Shown: piece after piece, positions 26,423 through 35,351 of the stretch
Layout of the letters: each line of letters starts with the position of its first letter
Numbering within the stretch: the first letter of the stretch is position 1
Assembly (NCBI RefSeq): GCF_000974485.1
Contig: NZ_BBOM01000008.1
Span: 310,001-374,000 of the forward strand
Direction of reading: 5' to 3'
Length of the DNA stretch: 64,000 nucleotides
Origin: Streptomyces sp. NBRC 109706
Lineage (GTDB): Bacteria > Actinomycetota > Actinomycetes > Streptomycetales > Streptomycetaceae
Position numbers and translations under genes: made by a program
The notes under the pieces: generated by a model
The model's input: only the letters and a program-made list of their open reading frames with translations
Told to the model about the DNA's origin: nothing
Database searches by the model: none

Positions 26423-28894
26423 ATGATCCGCCATGCCCTGCACGATGGTTGGCATCTCAAGGCGATCGCCGGTCCGGTGCCGGACCACATCGCCGACCGC
26501 ACGGTGCCGGCCCAGGTGCCGGGCAGCGCGCACACCGACCTGCTGACCGCGGGACTGATCGAGAACCCCTACCTCGACCGCGTCGAGGAGGACCTGGTCT
26601 GGGCGCACCGCACCGACTGGCGCTATGCCACCACCGTGCACGCCGAGGCGGCGGCGGCCGACGAGCGGGTGGATCTGGTCTTCGACGGTCTTGACACCGT
26701 GGCCACCATCGCCTGGGGCGGACACGAACTGGGCTCCACGGCCAACATGTTCCGCGGCTACCGCTTCGACGTACGCGAACTGCTCGACGGCGGCCCGGCC
26801 GAGCTGGTGGTCACCTTCCGCTCCGCCCTCGCCTACGCCGAGGAGGCCGAGCAGCGCCTCGGCCCGCGCCCGCACGTCTACCCGCACCCGTTCAACGCCG
26901 TCCGCAAGATGGCCTGCAGCTTCGGCTGGGACTGGGGCCCCGACCTGCAGACCGCCGGCATCTGGAAGCCGGTGCGCCTGGAGCGCTGGCGCACCGCCAG
27001 GTTGGCCCGGGTCCGTCCGCTGGTCACCGTCGACGACCGGGGCGTGGGCCGGGTCGAGGTGCACGCGGACATCGAGCGGTCGGGGCTGGGCGCCCCGGCG
27101 GAGCTGACCCTGACCGCCACCGTCGCCGGCCGCACCGTCGACGTCACGGTGCCGGCCGACGCCGCCACCGCCACCGCGACCGTCGAGATCCCCGACGTCG
27201 CGCTCTGGTGGCCGGCCGGCTACGGCGAACAGCCGCTGTACGAGCTGACGGTCGCCCTGACCGCCGGCGACGAGTCCCTGGACTCCTACGAGCGCCGCGT
27301 CGGCTTCCGCACCATCACCCTGGACACCACCCCGGACGAGCAGGGCACCCCGTTCACCTTCGTGGTCAACGGCAAGCGGATCTTCGCCAAGGGCGCCAAC
27401 TGGATCCCGGACGACCACTTCCTGACCCGGATCACCCGCGAGCGCCTTGAGCGCCGGGTGGACCAGGCCGTGGGCGCGCACATGAACATGCTGCGCATCT
27501 GGGGCGGCGGCATCTACGAGACCGAGGACTTCTACGACGTCTGCGACGAGCGCGGCGTCCTGGTCTGGCAGGACTTCCCGCTGGCCTGCTCCACCTACGC
27601 CGAAGAGCCGGAACTCTGGGACGAGTTCGAGGCCGAGGCCAGGGAGAACGTCGCCCGGCTCACCCCGCACGCCTCGCTCGCGGTGTGGAACGGCGGCAAC
27701 GAGAACCTCTGGGGCTATATGGACTGGGGGTGGCAGGAGGAGCTGCGGGGCCGCACCTGGGGCCTGGGCTACTACAACGACCTCTTCCCCCGGGTGCTCG
27801 CCGAACTCGACCCCACCCGCGCCTACTCGGCGGGCAGCCCGATGAGCCCCGGCTACGCGCCCACCGAACTGCACCCCAACGACCAGGACCACGGCACCCG
27901 CCACGAGTGGGAGGTGTGGAACCGGGTGGACTACACCACCTACCGGGACCACACCCCCAGGTTCTGCTCCGAGTTCGGCTTCCAGGGCCCGCCCACCTGG
28001 GCCACCCTCACCGACTGGATCACCGAACGGCCGCTCACCGCCACCTCGCCCGGGTTCCTGCTCCACCAGAAGGCCGACGACGGCAACGGCAAGCTGGACC
28101 GGGGCATGGCCCCGCACCTGCCGGACACCGACACCTTCGAGGACTGGCACTGGGCCACCTCCCTCAACCAGGCCCGCGCGGTGGCCTTCGGCATCGAGCA
28201 CTTCCGCTCCCACTGGCCGCGCACCGCCGGTTCGCTGGTCTGGCAGCTCAACGACTGCTGGCCGGTCACCTCCTGGGCCGCCGTGGACGGCGACGAGCGC
28301 GTCAAGCCGCTCTGGTACGGCCTCAGGAACGCCTACGCGCCGAGGCTGCTCACCGTCCAACCTCGCGGGGAGCGCACGGTGTTGGTCGCCGTGAACGACA
28401 CCGACGAGCGGTGGGAGGGCGAACTCCGGCTGGAGCGTGTTGCGTTCGACGGCGAGGTGCGCGAGGCCGCTACCATTCCCCTCGGCGTCGCCGCCCGCTC
28501 GAACGCCGAGATCGAGCTGGCCGACGCCCTGTTGAAGCCCGCTGACGCACGACGGGAGGTACTGGTGGCGACCGCGGAGGAGATCAGGGGCTTCCATCTG
28601 TTCGAGGAGGACCGCGATCTGGCCTACGACCCCGAGGCGCTTACCGCCACCGTGACCCCCGTGCCCGGTGGATACCAGGTCGAGGTGCGGGCCGGGGCCT
28701 TCGCCAGGGACATCACCCTGCTCGCCGACCGGGTCGCCCCCGACGCCGTGGTGGACGACGCGCTGGTGACGTTGCTCGCCGGCGAGAGCCACACCTTCAC
28801 GGTGCGGACCGACGCCGAGGTCGATCCCGCCGAGTTGACCGGGCCGCTGGTGCTGCGCGGTGTCAACTCCCTGCACGCGGCGGTGCAGGGCTGA
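26423..28894 (+). CDS. Beta-mannosidase, glycoside hydrolase family 2
   Basis: An 823-residue GH2 enzyme of the beta-mannosidase clade: N-terminal jelly roll (DGWHLKAIAGPVP...VPGSAHTDLL), immunoglobulin-like domain, TIM barrel and C-terminal Ig-like domains. The predicted acid/base is E427 in WNGGNEN and the nucleophile is E517 in CSEFGFQG; FGWDWGPDLQTAG is typical of beta-mannosidases. There is no signal peptide, so it cleaves imported beta-mannosides in the cytoplasm. ATG 26423 follows GGGGAG. It has its own promoter matching that of the transporter operon. Its TGA is followed directly, in the same frame, by the GTG of a LacI-like gene. Confidence 0.94.
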   Translation: MIRHALHDGWHLKAIAGPVPDHIADRTVPAQVPGSAHTDLLTAGLIENPYLDRVEEDLVWAHRTDWRYATTVHAEAAAADERVDLVFDGLDTVATIAWGGHELGSTANMFRGYRFDVRELLDGGPAELVVTFRSALAYAEEAEQRLGPRPHVYPHPFNAVRKMACSFGWDWGPDLQTAGIWKPVRLERWRTARLARVRPLVTVDDRGVGRVEVHADIERSGLGAPAELTLTATVAGRTVDVTVPADAATATATVEIPDVALWWPAGYGEQPLYELTVALTAGDESLDSYERRVGFRTITLDTTPDEQGTPFTFVVNGKRIFAKGANWIPDDHFLTRITRERLERRVDQAVGAHMNMLRIWGGGIYETEDFYDVCDERGVLVWQDFPLACSTYAEEPELWDEFEAEARENVARLTPHASLAVWNGGNENLWGYMDWGWQEELRGRTWGLGYYNDLFPRVLAELDPTRAYSAGSPMSPGYAPTELHPNDQDHGTRHEWEVWNRVDYTTYRDHTPRFCSEFGFQGPPTWATLTDWITERPLTATSPGFLLHQKADDGNGKLDRGMAPHLPDTDTFEDWHWATSLNQARAVAFGIEHFRSHWPRTAGSLVWQLNDCWPVTSWAAVDGDERVKPLWYGLRNAYAPRLLTVQPRGERTVLVAVNDTDERWEGELRLERVAFDGEVREAATIPLGVAARSNAEIELADALLKPADARREVLVATAEEIRGFHLFEEDRDLAYDPEALTATVTPVPGGYQVEVRAGAFARDITLLADRVAPDAVVDDALVTLLAGESHTFTVRTDAEVDPAELTGPLVLRGVNSLHAAVQG

Positions 28895-29737
28895 GTGGGC
28901 CGTTCAGAGGCCGTCGGCCTGGTCCTGGCCAGGCCGGCGAGACTGCTCGGGGTCGAGCCGTTCTTCATGGAGTTCATCGCCGGCATCGAGGAGACGCTGG
29001 CCGAGCGTCGCCTCTCGGTGCTGCTCCATGTCGTCGCCACCCATGACGAGGAGATCGCCACCCACCGGCGGTGGGCGGAGCGCGATCTCGTCGAGGCGGT
29101 CGTCGTGGTCAACCTGACCGTCGGCGACCGGCGCCCCGATGTGCTCGCCGGACTCGGGCTGCCCGCCATCATGGCGGGCGCCTGGGACGGCGGCCCCGAC
29201 ACCCCGGCCGTTGTCACCGACAGCACGGGCCCGGTGCGGGAGGCCCTGGCCCGGCTGCTGGAGCTGGGCCACCGGCGGATCGCCCGGGTCACCGGGCCGG
29301 GCGCCCTGGTCCACACCAGGGCGCGCACGGCGGCGCTGACCGACGGCTGTCGGGCGGCGGGCATCGAGCCGGTGCTGCTGGAGGGCGACTACTCGGCGGA
29401 GGCCGGCGTCGAGCTGACCGAGCAGCTGCTGCGACGTCAGGAACGGCCGACCGCGATCATCTACGACAACGATGTGATGGCCGTCGCCGGTCTCGGCGCC
29501 GCCAAGGCGGCCGGGATCGAAGTGCCCTCGCAGCTCTCGCTGTTGGCCTGGGACGACTCCACGATGTGCCGTCTGGCCTCGCCCGCGCTCTCCACCATGA
29601 GCGTGGACGTGCACCAGTTCGGCGTCTCGGTCGCCGAATCGGTGCTCGAACTGATCGACGGACGCCCGGTGACGCCCCGCTGGTCGCCCGCCGCCCGGTT
29701 CGTCCCGCGCGGTACCACGGCGCCGCTCACCGGCTGA
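28895..29737 (+). CDS. LacI/GalR-type ligand-binding domain protein lacking the helix-turn-helix
   Basis: A 280-residue protein equal to the complete periplasmic-binding-protein-like domain of a LacI regulator (VGLVLARPARLLGVEPFFMEFIAGIEETLAERR ... SLLAWDDSTMCRLASPALSTM in outline) but with no DNA-binding domain. It begins where the hinge of a normal LacI protein ends. GTG 28895 directly abuts the TGA of the beta-mannosidase and is in the same frame, so translation is by reinitiation or, less likely, readthrough into a fusion. No strong ribosome site is visible. Possible roles are sugar sensing, binding the ROK repressor, or buffering sugar; none is demonstrated. Confidence 0.85.
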   Translation: MGRSEAVGLVLARPARLLGVEPFFMEFIAGIEETLAERRLSVLLHVVATHDEEIATHRRWAERDLVEAVVVVNLTVGDRRPDVLAGLGLPAIMAGAWDGGPDTPAVVTDSTGPVREALARLLELGHRRIARVTGPGALVHTRARTAALTDGCRAAGIEPVLLEGDYSAEAGVELTEQLLRRQERPTAIIYDNDVMAVAGLGAAKAAGIEVPSQLSLLAWDDSTMCRLASPALSTMSVDVHQFGVSVAESVLELIDGRPVTPRWSPAARFVPRGTTAPLTG

Positions 29738-29775
29738 GCCCGGCGTTGTCAGTGGCGGGTGCGAGACTTCCGGGC

Positions 29776-30366
29776 ATGGACGAGAGCAAGGCCAAGGCCG
29801 ACCTTCAGCGATATCTCCGGAGCGCCCGCGACGCGCTGGTGTGGAAGCTCGAAGGGCTCGGCGAGTACGACGCCAGACGGCCGCACACCGCCACCGGCAG
29901 CAATCTGCTGGGGCTGCTCAAACACGCCGCCGGCGTCGAACTCGACTACTTCGGGCAGGTCTTCGGCCGCCCCTGCCCGGACGCGCCGGCCTGGGTGGGG
30001 GCCGAGGGCGAGCCCAACCACGACATGTGGGCCACGGCGGAGGAGTCGCGCGCCGATATCCTCGCCCTCGCCCACACGGCCTGGGCCCACGCGGACGCCA
30101 CCATCGCCGCGCTGCCGCTGGACGCGGTCGGGCGGGTGCCCTGGTGGGCCGAGGCACGCCGCGAGGTGACGCTCCACCAGATCCTGGTCCATGTGATCGC
30201 CGATCTCCAACGGCACGCCGGGCACGCCGACATCCTCCGCGAGGGGATAGACGGAGCGGCCGGCCTCCAGGCGGGCAACGACAACCTGCCGCCGGTCGAC
30301 GCCGACTGGTGGGCCGCCTACCGCGAGCGCCTTGAGCGCGTCGCCAGGGAGGCCGAGGCGCGCTGA
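29776..30366 (+). CDS. DinB-family protein (DUF664)
   Basis: A 196-residue four-helix DinB-superfamily protein. H in LLKHAAGVELDYF and the HxxxH-type pair in LHQILVHVIADLQRHAGHAD supply the three metal ligands usual for thiol-dependent DinB S-transferases; in actinomycetes mycothiol is the expected cofactor. The substrate is unknown. ATG 29776 has GAGACT seven bases upstream and no ribosome site, pointing to a leaderless mRNA with its own promoter. Confidence 0.85.
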   Translation: MDESKAKADLQRYLRSARDALVWKLEGLGEYDARRPHTATGSNLLGLLKHAAGVELDYFGQVFGRPCPDAPAWVGAEGEPNHDMWATAEESRADILALAHTAWAHADATIAALPLDAVGRVPWWAEARREVTLHQILVHVIADLQRHAGHADILREGIDGAAGLQAGNDNLPPVDADWWAAYRERLERVAREAEAR

Positions 30367-30397
30367 ACGACCGCGCGGAGGCGGCCGGGGGCCGGGA

Positions 30398-31804
30398 CTA
30401 CCCGGGCCGATCCCCCTCGGGGAACTTCGCGCAGGCGCGCTCGGTGGTGCGGCGGGCGCGGGCCCCCGTGGTGGCCGCGCCCAGCAGCAGCACCAGCCCG
30501 CCGCAGCCGCCGATCACCCACCAGCCCGCCGTCCGCGACCCCGCAGCCAGCACGGTGCCCACCACCGCCACGCCCAACGCCGAGCCCACCTGCCGACCGG
30601 TCGACGCGATCCCGGCGGCGACCCCCGCCTGGGAACGCGGCATCCCCGTCACCGCCGTATGGGTGATGGGCGCGTTCACCAGACCGAAGCCGATCCCGAA
30701 GACCACATAGCCGGTGAACAACAACGCCAGCGGGGTGTCGGCATCGATTTCGGACAGCAGCACCCCGCTGAAGGCGATCGCCACCCCCGCCACCACCAAC
30801 GGCCCCCGGGGGCCGATCCAGCCGACCAACTGCCCCGACAGCGGCGAGAAAATCAGCGTGACGCCGGCCATCGGCAGCAGACAGAGCCCCGCCTCCAACG
30901 GCGAGAGCCCCCGTTCGTCCTGCAGGTAGAGGGTGTTGAGAAAGAGGAACCCCGCCAGCGCGGCGAACGCGGCGATGGCGATCACAAACGCCCCGCTGAA
31001 CGGCACGCTGCGGAAGAAGTCCAACTCCACCAGCGGCTCCCGACGGCGCGGCTCGTACCACACCAGCCCGGCCAGCGCGGCCGCCGCGATCACCAGACCG
31101 CCGACCAGCAGGGGAGACGCCCAGCCGCTGCGGCCACCCTCGATGATGCCGAAGGTCAGCGAGCCGAGCAGCACGATGACCAGCAGCTGACCCACCGGGT
31201 CCAGCCGCCGGGGCCTGGGGGCGCGCGACTCGGGGACGAAGCGGGTGGTCAGGATCAGCGCGGCCAGCCCGATCGGCAGATTGAGCCAGAAGATCGCCCG
31301 CCACCCGAAGGAGTGCACCAGTGCCCCGCCCACGATCGGCCCGATCGCCATCGAGAGCCCCACCACCCCGCCCCAGGCGCCGATCGCCCTCGCCAGCTCC
31401 CGCCGGTCGGTGAAGGTGTTGGTGATGATCGACATCGCCACCGGATTCAGCATCGAGCCGCCGATCGCCTGCGCCGCCCGGAACGCGATCAGCCAGCCGA
31501 GCCCGGGGGCCAGCGCGCACAGCACCGAACCGCTGGTGAAGACCACGAGGCCCACCCGGAACACCCGGCGTCGCCCCACCCGGTCGGCCATCGACCCGGA
31601 GAGCATCAGAAAGGACGCCAGCACCACGGTGTAGACGTCGATCGTCCACTGCAGCCCCGAGACATCCGCGTCCAGCTCGCGCCCCAGCTCGGGCAGCGCC
31701 ACATTGAGCGCCGTCACATCCAGACTGACGATGAGCAGACTCATGCAGCAGATGGCGAGGATCAACAGACGGCGACGGCGGGGGAGGGGCTCGTTCTCTG
31801 CCAC
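30398..31804 (-). CDS. MFS drug/metabolite exporter, DHA2 (14-helix) type
   Basis: A 468-residue transporter with about 14 hydrophobic segments. SLDVTALNVALPELGRELDAD (first helix and loop) and the A-motif-like SGSMADRVGRRRVF mark the DHA2/EmrB-type multidrug family; RAAQAIGGSMLNPVAMSII and GIASTGRQVGSALGVAVVGTV are characteristic later motifs. The start is GTG 31802-31804, with TACGCT upstream on the minus strand and no ribosome site, so it may be leaderless. The exported compound is unknown, and no TetR or MarR regulator adjoins it. Confidence 0.9.
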   Translation of the reverse strand: MAENEPLPRRRRLLILAICCMSLLIVSLDVTALNVALPELGRELDADVSGLQWTIDVYTVVLASFLMLSGSMADRVGRRRVFRVGLVVFTSGSVLCALAPGLGWLIAFRAAQAIGGSMLNPVAMSIITNTFTDRRELARAIGAWGGVVGLSMAIGPIVGGALVHSFGWRAIFWLNLPIGLAALILTTRFVPESRAPRPRRLDPVGQLLVIVLLGSLTFGIIEGGRSGWASPLLVGGLVIAAAALAGLVWYEPRRREPLVELDFFRSVPFSGAFVIAIAAFAALAGFLFLNTLYLQDERGLSPLEAGLCLLPMAGVTLIFSPLSGQLVGWIGPRGPLVVAGVAIAFSGVLLSEIDADTPLALLFTGYVVFGIGFGLVNAPITHTAVTGMPRSQAGVAAGIASTGRQVGSALGVAVVGTVLAAGSRTAGWWVIGGCGGLVLLLGAATTGARARRTTERACAKFPEGDRPG

Positions 31805-31971
31805 GATCGCTCAGCGTAGCGCCTGTCTCGCTCTCGGCCGAGGGGCCCCCGCCCGCCGCACCCCGCCCCGGCCCGGCGGGGAATACCTGGCACACACGCC
31901 GCGTTCGCCCCAGGGAGCTCCCCGGGGGCCGACGTCGCCCGCCCCGCCGTCATCAGCCAGGAGGAGGGCCT

Positions 31972-32340
31972 GTGTCCGACACCTCACCCGCCACCCATGT
32001 CATCGCCTACCGCGCCGCCGAGCAGCTGCTCGACGCGAACGACCCGCGTGGCGCGCTCAAGCTGCTCGACCCGCTGATCAGCGCCTACCCGGAGAACACC
32101 TCCGCCCGGCTGCTGCGCGCCCGCGCCTTCTTCCTCGGCGCCCAACTGCGCAATGCCGAGCTGGAGTTCCAGCTGATCCTGGAGCGCGAGCCGGACAACG
32201 CCTACGCACACTTCGCGCTGGCGCGCACGCTCCAGCGCGCGGCGCGCGGGGACGAGGCGCTGCGCCACTTCCGGTTGGCCGCCGCGCTCGACCCCAAGCC
32301 GGACTACCTGGCCGCGGCTCGTTTCGACGAGGAGCACTGA
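31972..32340 (+). CDS. Tetratricopeptide-repeat protein
   Basis: A 122-residue soluble protein made of about three TPR units: AAEQLLDANDPRGALKLLDPL, then ARAFFLGAQLRNAELEFQLIL with PDNAYAHFALARTLQRAARG, and a final helix. It likely mediates protein contacts. GTG 31972 is fixed by a strong GGAGGAGG. The gene is followed after 17 bp by a nucleotidyltransferase-like gene. No partner can be named. Confidence 0.82.
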   Translation: MSDTSPATHVIAYRAAEQLLDANDPRGALKLLDPLISAYPENTSARLLRARAFFLGAQLRNAELEFQLILEREPDNAYAHFALARTLQRAARGDEALRHFRLAAALDPKPDYLAAARFDEEH

Positions 32341-32357
32341 GCCCCCATCATGGGGGC
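32341..32357. other. Short perfect inverted repeat between TPR and nucleotidyltransferase-like genes
   Basis: GCCCCCAT-c-ATGGGGGC fills the whole 17-bp gap between a stop codon and the next ATG. It may act as a small terminator or keep the next start open; it also contains the CATCAT that could serve as a -10 for a leaderless start. Confidence 0.4.
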
Positions 32358-33404
32358 ATGAGAGTCGGGGAGGCGCGGGCGGCGGCTCGGCACTGGGTGG
32401 CGACGCGGGCCGCTGGGGAGAGCTGGTTCGCCGGCGCCTACTTCAGCGGCTCCACCGTCGGCCTGCCCGACGAGGCCGAGGTGCCGCTGGGCTCGGACAC
32501 CGATGTGATGGTGGTGACGACCCTCCCCGAACCGCCGGCCAAGCCCGGCAAGTTCCGCCATCGGGGCGCCCTGATCGAGATCAGCCCGGTGCCCTGGTCC
32601 GCGCTCGCCTCGCCCGAGGCCGTGCTGTCCGCCTACCATCTGGCCGGCCCGTTCCGCACCGACACCGTGATCGCCGACCCCACCGGACACCTCGGCAGGC
32701 TCCGTCGCGACGTCGCGGCCCGCTTCGCCGAGCCCGCCTGGGTGCGGCGCCGCTACGGGGAGGCGCGCACCCGGGTGGAGCGGGGGCTCGCCGGCCTCGA
32801 CCCCTCGGCGCCCTGGCCCCGGCAGGTCATGGGCTGGCTCTTCCCCACCGGCGTCACCACCCATGTGCTGCTGGTCGCCGGGCTGCGCAACCCCACCGTC
32901 CGGCTGCGCTATCTGCGCACCAGGGAACTGCTCGCCGAACACGGTCTCGCACACGCCTACCCGGCGCTGCTCGACCCGCTGGGCTGCGCCGAGTTGACGG
33001 CCGAGCGGGCCGAGCACCATCTCCACGCGCTGGCCGAGACCTTCGACGCGACCGCGGCCCTGGCCCGCACCCCCTACCCCTTCAGCTCCGATATCACCCG
33101 GGACGCGCGGCCCGTCGCCATCGACGGGACGCTGCGGCTGATCCGCGCCGGCCACCACCGGGAGGTGGTGTTCTGGCTGCTGGCCACGGCCGCCCGGTGC
33201 CACATCATCCTGGACGCCGACGCCACCCCGGCCGAACGCGACCGGCACACCCCCGCCTTCACCGGGCTGCTGGCCGACCTCGGCCTGCGCACCCCGGCCG
33301 ACCTGCGGCACCGCGCCCGGTCGACCCTGGCCAGGATGCCCGAACTCATCGAGACCGCCGAACAGTTGCTCGCCGCCCGGCCCCCGGCGCGTCAGGCGCC
33401 GTAG
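32358..33404 (+). CDS. Nucleotidyltransferase-fold protein (second)
   Basis: A 348-residue protein with a nucleotidyltransferase core: GAYFSGSTVGLPDEAEVPLG followed by the metal-binding SDTDVMVV and a third acidic strand (ALIEISPVPW). The C-terminal two-thirds are helical, similar in layout to kanamycin-type nucleotidyltransferases with an added helical domain. It is not obviously similar to the nucleotidyltransferase at 2250. The substrate is unknown. ATG 32358 has no ribosome site and may be leaderless. The last 13 bases overlap the convergent transketolase gene. Confidence 0.78.
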   Translation: MRVGEARAAARHWVATRAAGESWFAGAYFSGSTVGLPDEAEVPLGSDTDVMVVTTLPEPPAKPGKFRHRGALIEISPVPWSALASPEAVLSAYHLAGPFRTDTVIADPTGHLGRLRRDVAARFAEPAWVRRRYGEARTRVERGLAGLDPSAPWPRQVMGWLFPTGVTTHVLLVAGLRNPTVRLRYLRTRELLAEHGLAHAYPALLDPLGCAELTAERAEHHLHALAETFDATAALARTPYPFSSDITRDARPVAIDGTLRLIRAGHHREVVFWLLATAARCHIILDADATPAERDRHTPAFTGLLADLGLRTPADLRHRARSTLARMPELIETAEQLLAARPPARQAP

Positions 33405-35239
33405 CCGGCCAGATAGCGGCGCGCGGCCGTCGCGATGGCACCGCTGTCGATCCCGGCGGCCCGCAGCTGCTCCTCGGGAGTGGCCGAGCCCGGCAGTGTC
33501 TCGACGGCCAGCCGCACCAGCCTGGGCACCTCGCGACCGTCCCGGAACGCGTCCAGCACCGCGTCGCCCAGACCACCGGCCGGCCGGTGGTCCTCCACCG
33601 TCAGCAGACAGCCGGTGCGCTCGGCGGCCTCGCGGAGCGCCGCCGCGTCCACCGGCTTGACCGAGTACAGATCGATCACCGCGACCGGCACGCCCTCGGC
33701 CGCCAACTCGTCGGCCGCGCGCAGCGCCTCGTGCACGGTCACCCCGGCCGCCACCACCGTCAGCCGGTCGTCGGGCGAGGAGCGCAGCAGCTTGCTGCCG
33801 CCCACCGGGAAACGTTCGTCCGCGTCGTAGATCACCGGATCGGCACCGCGCGAGGTGCGCAGATAGCGCAGCCCGCTCTCCTCGGCCATCTCGGCGACGA
33901 GCTGGGCGGTCTGGTTGGCGTCGCACGGGTAGAGCACGGTGGAGTCGTGCAGCGAACGGAACATCGCCAGATCCTCAAGGCCCATCTGGGACGGGCCGTC
34001 CTCGCCGATCGCCACGCCGGCGTGCGAACCGGACAGACAGATGTCCGCGCCGCTCACCGTCGCCATCCGCAGGAAGTCGTGCGCCCTGGTCAGAAACGCG
34101 GCGAAGGTGGAGGCGTAGGGCAGCCAGCCGCGCACCGCCATCCCGACGGCGCCGGCCACCAGCTCCTGCTCCGCGATATAGAACTCGAAGAACCGGTCCG
34201 GATGCCGCTTGGCGAAGAACTCCGACCTGGTCGAGTCGCTGACCTCGCCGTCCAGCGCCACCACCGTGGGCAGTGCCGCGCCGAGCGCCGCCAGCGCCTC
34301 GCCGTAGGCGTTCCGCGTCGCCACCTCGTCCCCCACCGCGTAGCGCGGCAGTTCGATGTCGATGCCGCCGGCCGGCCGGGGCACCGTGGTCGCCGGCGGG
34401 CGCCGCACATCCACCCGCAGCTCGCGCCGGCCGCCCAACTCCTCGATGGCCTCCGCCTCGTCGGGCACCGGCTTGCCGTGCTTGCCCTCCAGATCCTGGA
34501 CGGACCGCACCCCGCGCCCCTTCATGGTGCGCGCCAGGATCGCCGTGGGCCGGTCGCTGACCCCCTCGGCCTCGGTGTAGGCGGCGTCGATCGCCGCCGG
34601 ATCGTGGCCGTCCACCTCCACCGTGTGCCAGCCGAAGGCCCGCGCCCGGTGGGCGTAGGCGTCCAGATCCCACTCGTGGCGCGTCGGCCCCCGCTGGCCG
34701 AGACGGTTGATGTCCAGGATCGCGGTGAGGCTGGCCAGCCGCTCGTACCCGGCGTGCTCGAACGCCTCCCAGACGGATCCCTCCGCCAGCTCGCTGTCGC
34801 CGCACAGCACCCACACCCGGGACTTCATCTCCCCCAGCCGCTCCCCGGCCAGGGCCACGCCCACCCCGATCGGCAGTCCCTGCCCGAGCGATCCGGTGGC
34901 CACGTCGACCCAGGGCAGCCGTGGCGTCGGATGGCCCTCCAGCCGGCTGCCCAGCTTGCGGAACGTCAGCAGCTCCTCGTCGCTGATCGCGCCGGCCGCC
35001 CGGTAGGCGGCGTACAGCAGCGGCGAGGCGTGGCCCTTGGAGAGGATCAGCCGGTCGTTGCCCGGGTGTTCGGGCCAGTCGAAGTCGTACCGCAGATGAC
35101 GGGCCAGCAGCACGGCCATCAGATCGGCCGCCGACATCGACGACGTGGCATGCCCGGAACCGGCGGCCGAGGTGGCGCGGATCGAGTCCACCCTCAGCTG
35201 TTGTCCCAGTTCGGCCAGGTACTGGTCTGCGGTGGTCAT
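33392..35239 (-). CDS. Transketolase, short single-chain type
   Basis: A 615-residue transketolase, shorter than the ~680-700 residues of the usual bacterial TktA. The ThDP-binding region includes GSGHATSSMSAADL, KGHASPLLYAAYR and CGDSELAEGSVWEAFEH...DINRLGQRGPT; the pyrimidine domain has FYIAEQELVAGAVGMA and SHAGVAIGEDGPSQMGLEDLAM. The compact form resembles the animal/archaeal-like lineage. Together with the 6-phosphogluconate dehydrogenase at 49349 it suggests a stress- or pentose-linked paralogue and not the housekeeping copy (inference). The start is ATG 35237-35239; it converges on the upstream nucleotidyltransferase-like gene with a 13-bp overlap. Confidence 0.92.
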   Translation of the reverse strand: MTTADQYLAELGQQLRVDSIRATSAAGSGHATSSMSAADLMAVLLARHLRYDFDWPEHPGNDRLILSKGHASPLLYAAYRAAGAISDEELLTFRKLGSRLEGHPTPRLPWVDVATGSLGQGLPIGVGVALAGERLGEMKSRVWVLCGDSELAEGSVWEAFEHAGYERLASLTAILDINRLGQRGPTRHEWDLDAYAHRARAFGWHTVEVDGHDPAAIDAAYTEAEGVSDRPTAILARTMKGRGVRSVQDLEGKHGKPVPDEAEAIEELGGRRELRVDVRRPPATTVPRPAGGIDIELPRYAVGDEVATRNAYGEALAALGAALPTVVALDGEVSDSTRSEFFAKRHPDRFFEFYIAEQELVAGAVGMAVRGWLPYASTFAAFLTRAHDFLRMATVSGADICLSGSHAGVAIGEDGPSQMGLEDLAMFRSLHDSTVLYPCDANQTAQLVAEMAEESGLRYLRTSRGADPVIYDADERFPVGGSKLLRSSPDDRLTVVAAGVTVHEALRAADELAAEGVPVAVIDLYSVKPVDAAALREAAERTGCLLTVEDHRPAGGLGDAVLDAFRDGREVPRLVRLAVETLPGSATPEEQLRAAGIDSGAIATAARRYLAGYGA

Positions 35240-35351
35240 GCGCCTGCCTCCCGGGGTTGGGCCCGCCTGGTCCTGGTGCCGCTCGCGCTGCCGGGTACCC
35301 GCGCCGCACCCGTCCTAACGGGCCCGTCGCGGGCACCCGTCCGCTCCGCGG

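Noticed and set aside
25271..28876. A 1201-residue open frame on the minus strand across the ATPase and beta-mannosidase genes.
   Set aside because: It mirrors two clearly real plus-strand genes; its Gly/Arg/Val/Asp-rich composition is the usual antisense shadow of GC-rich coding DNA.
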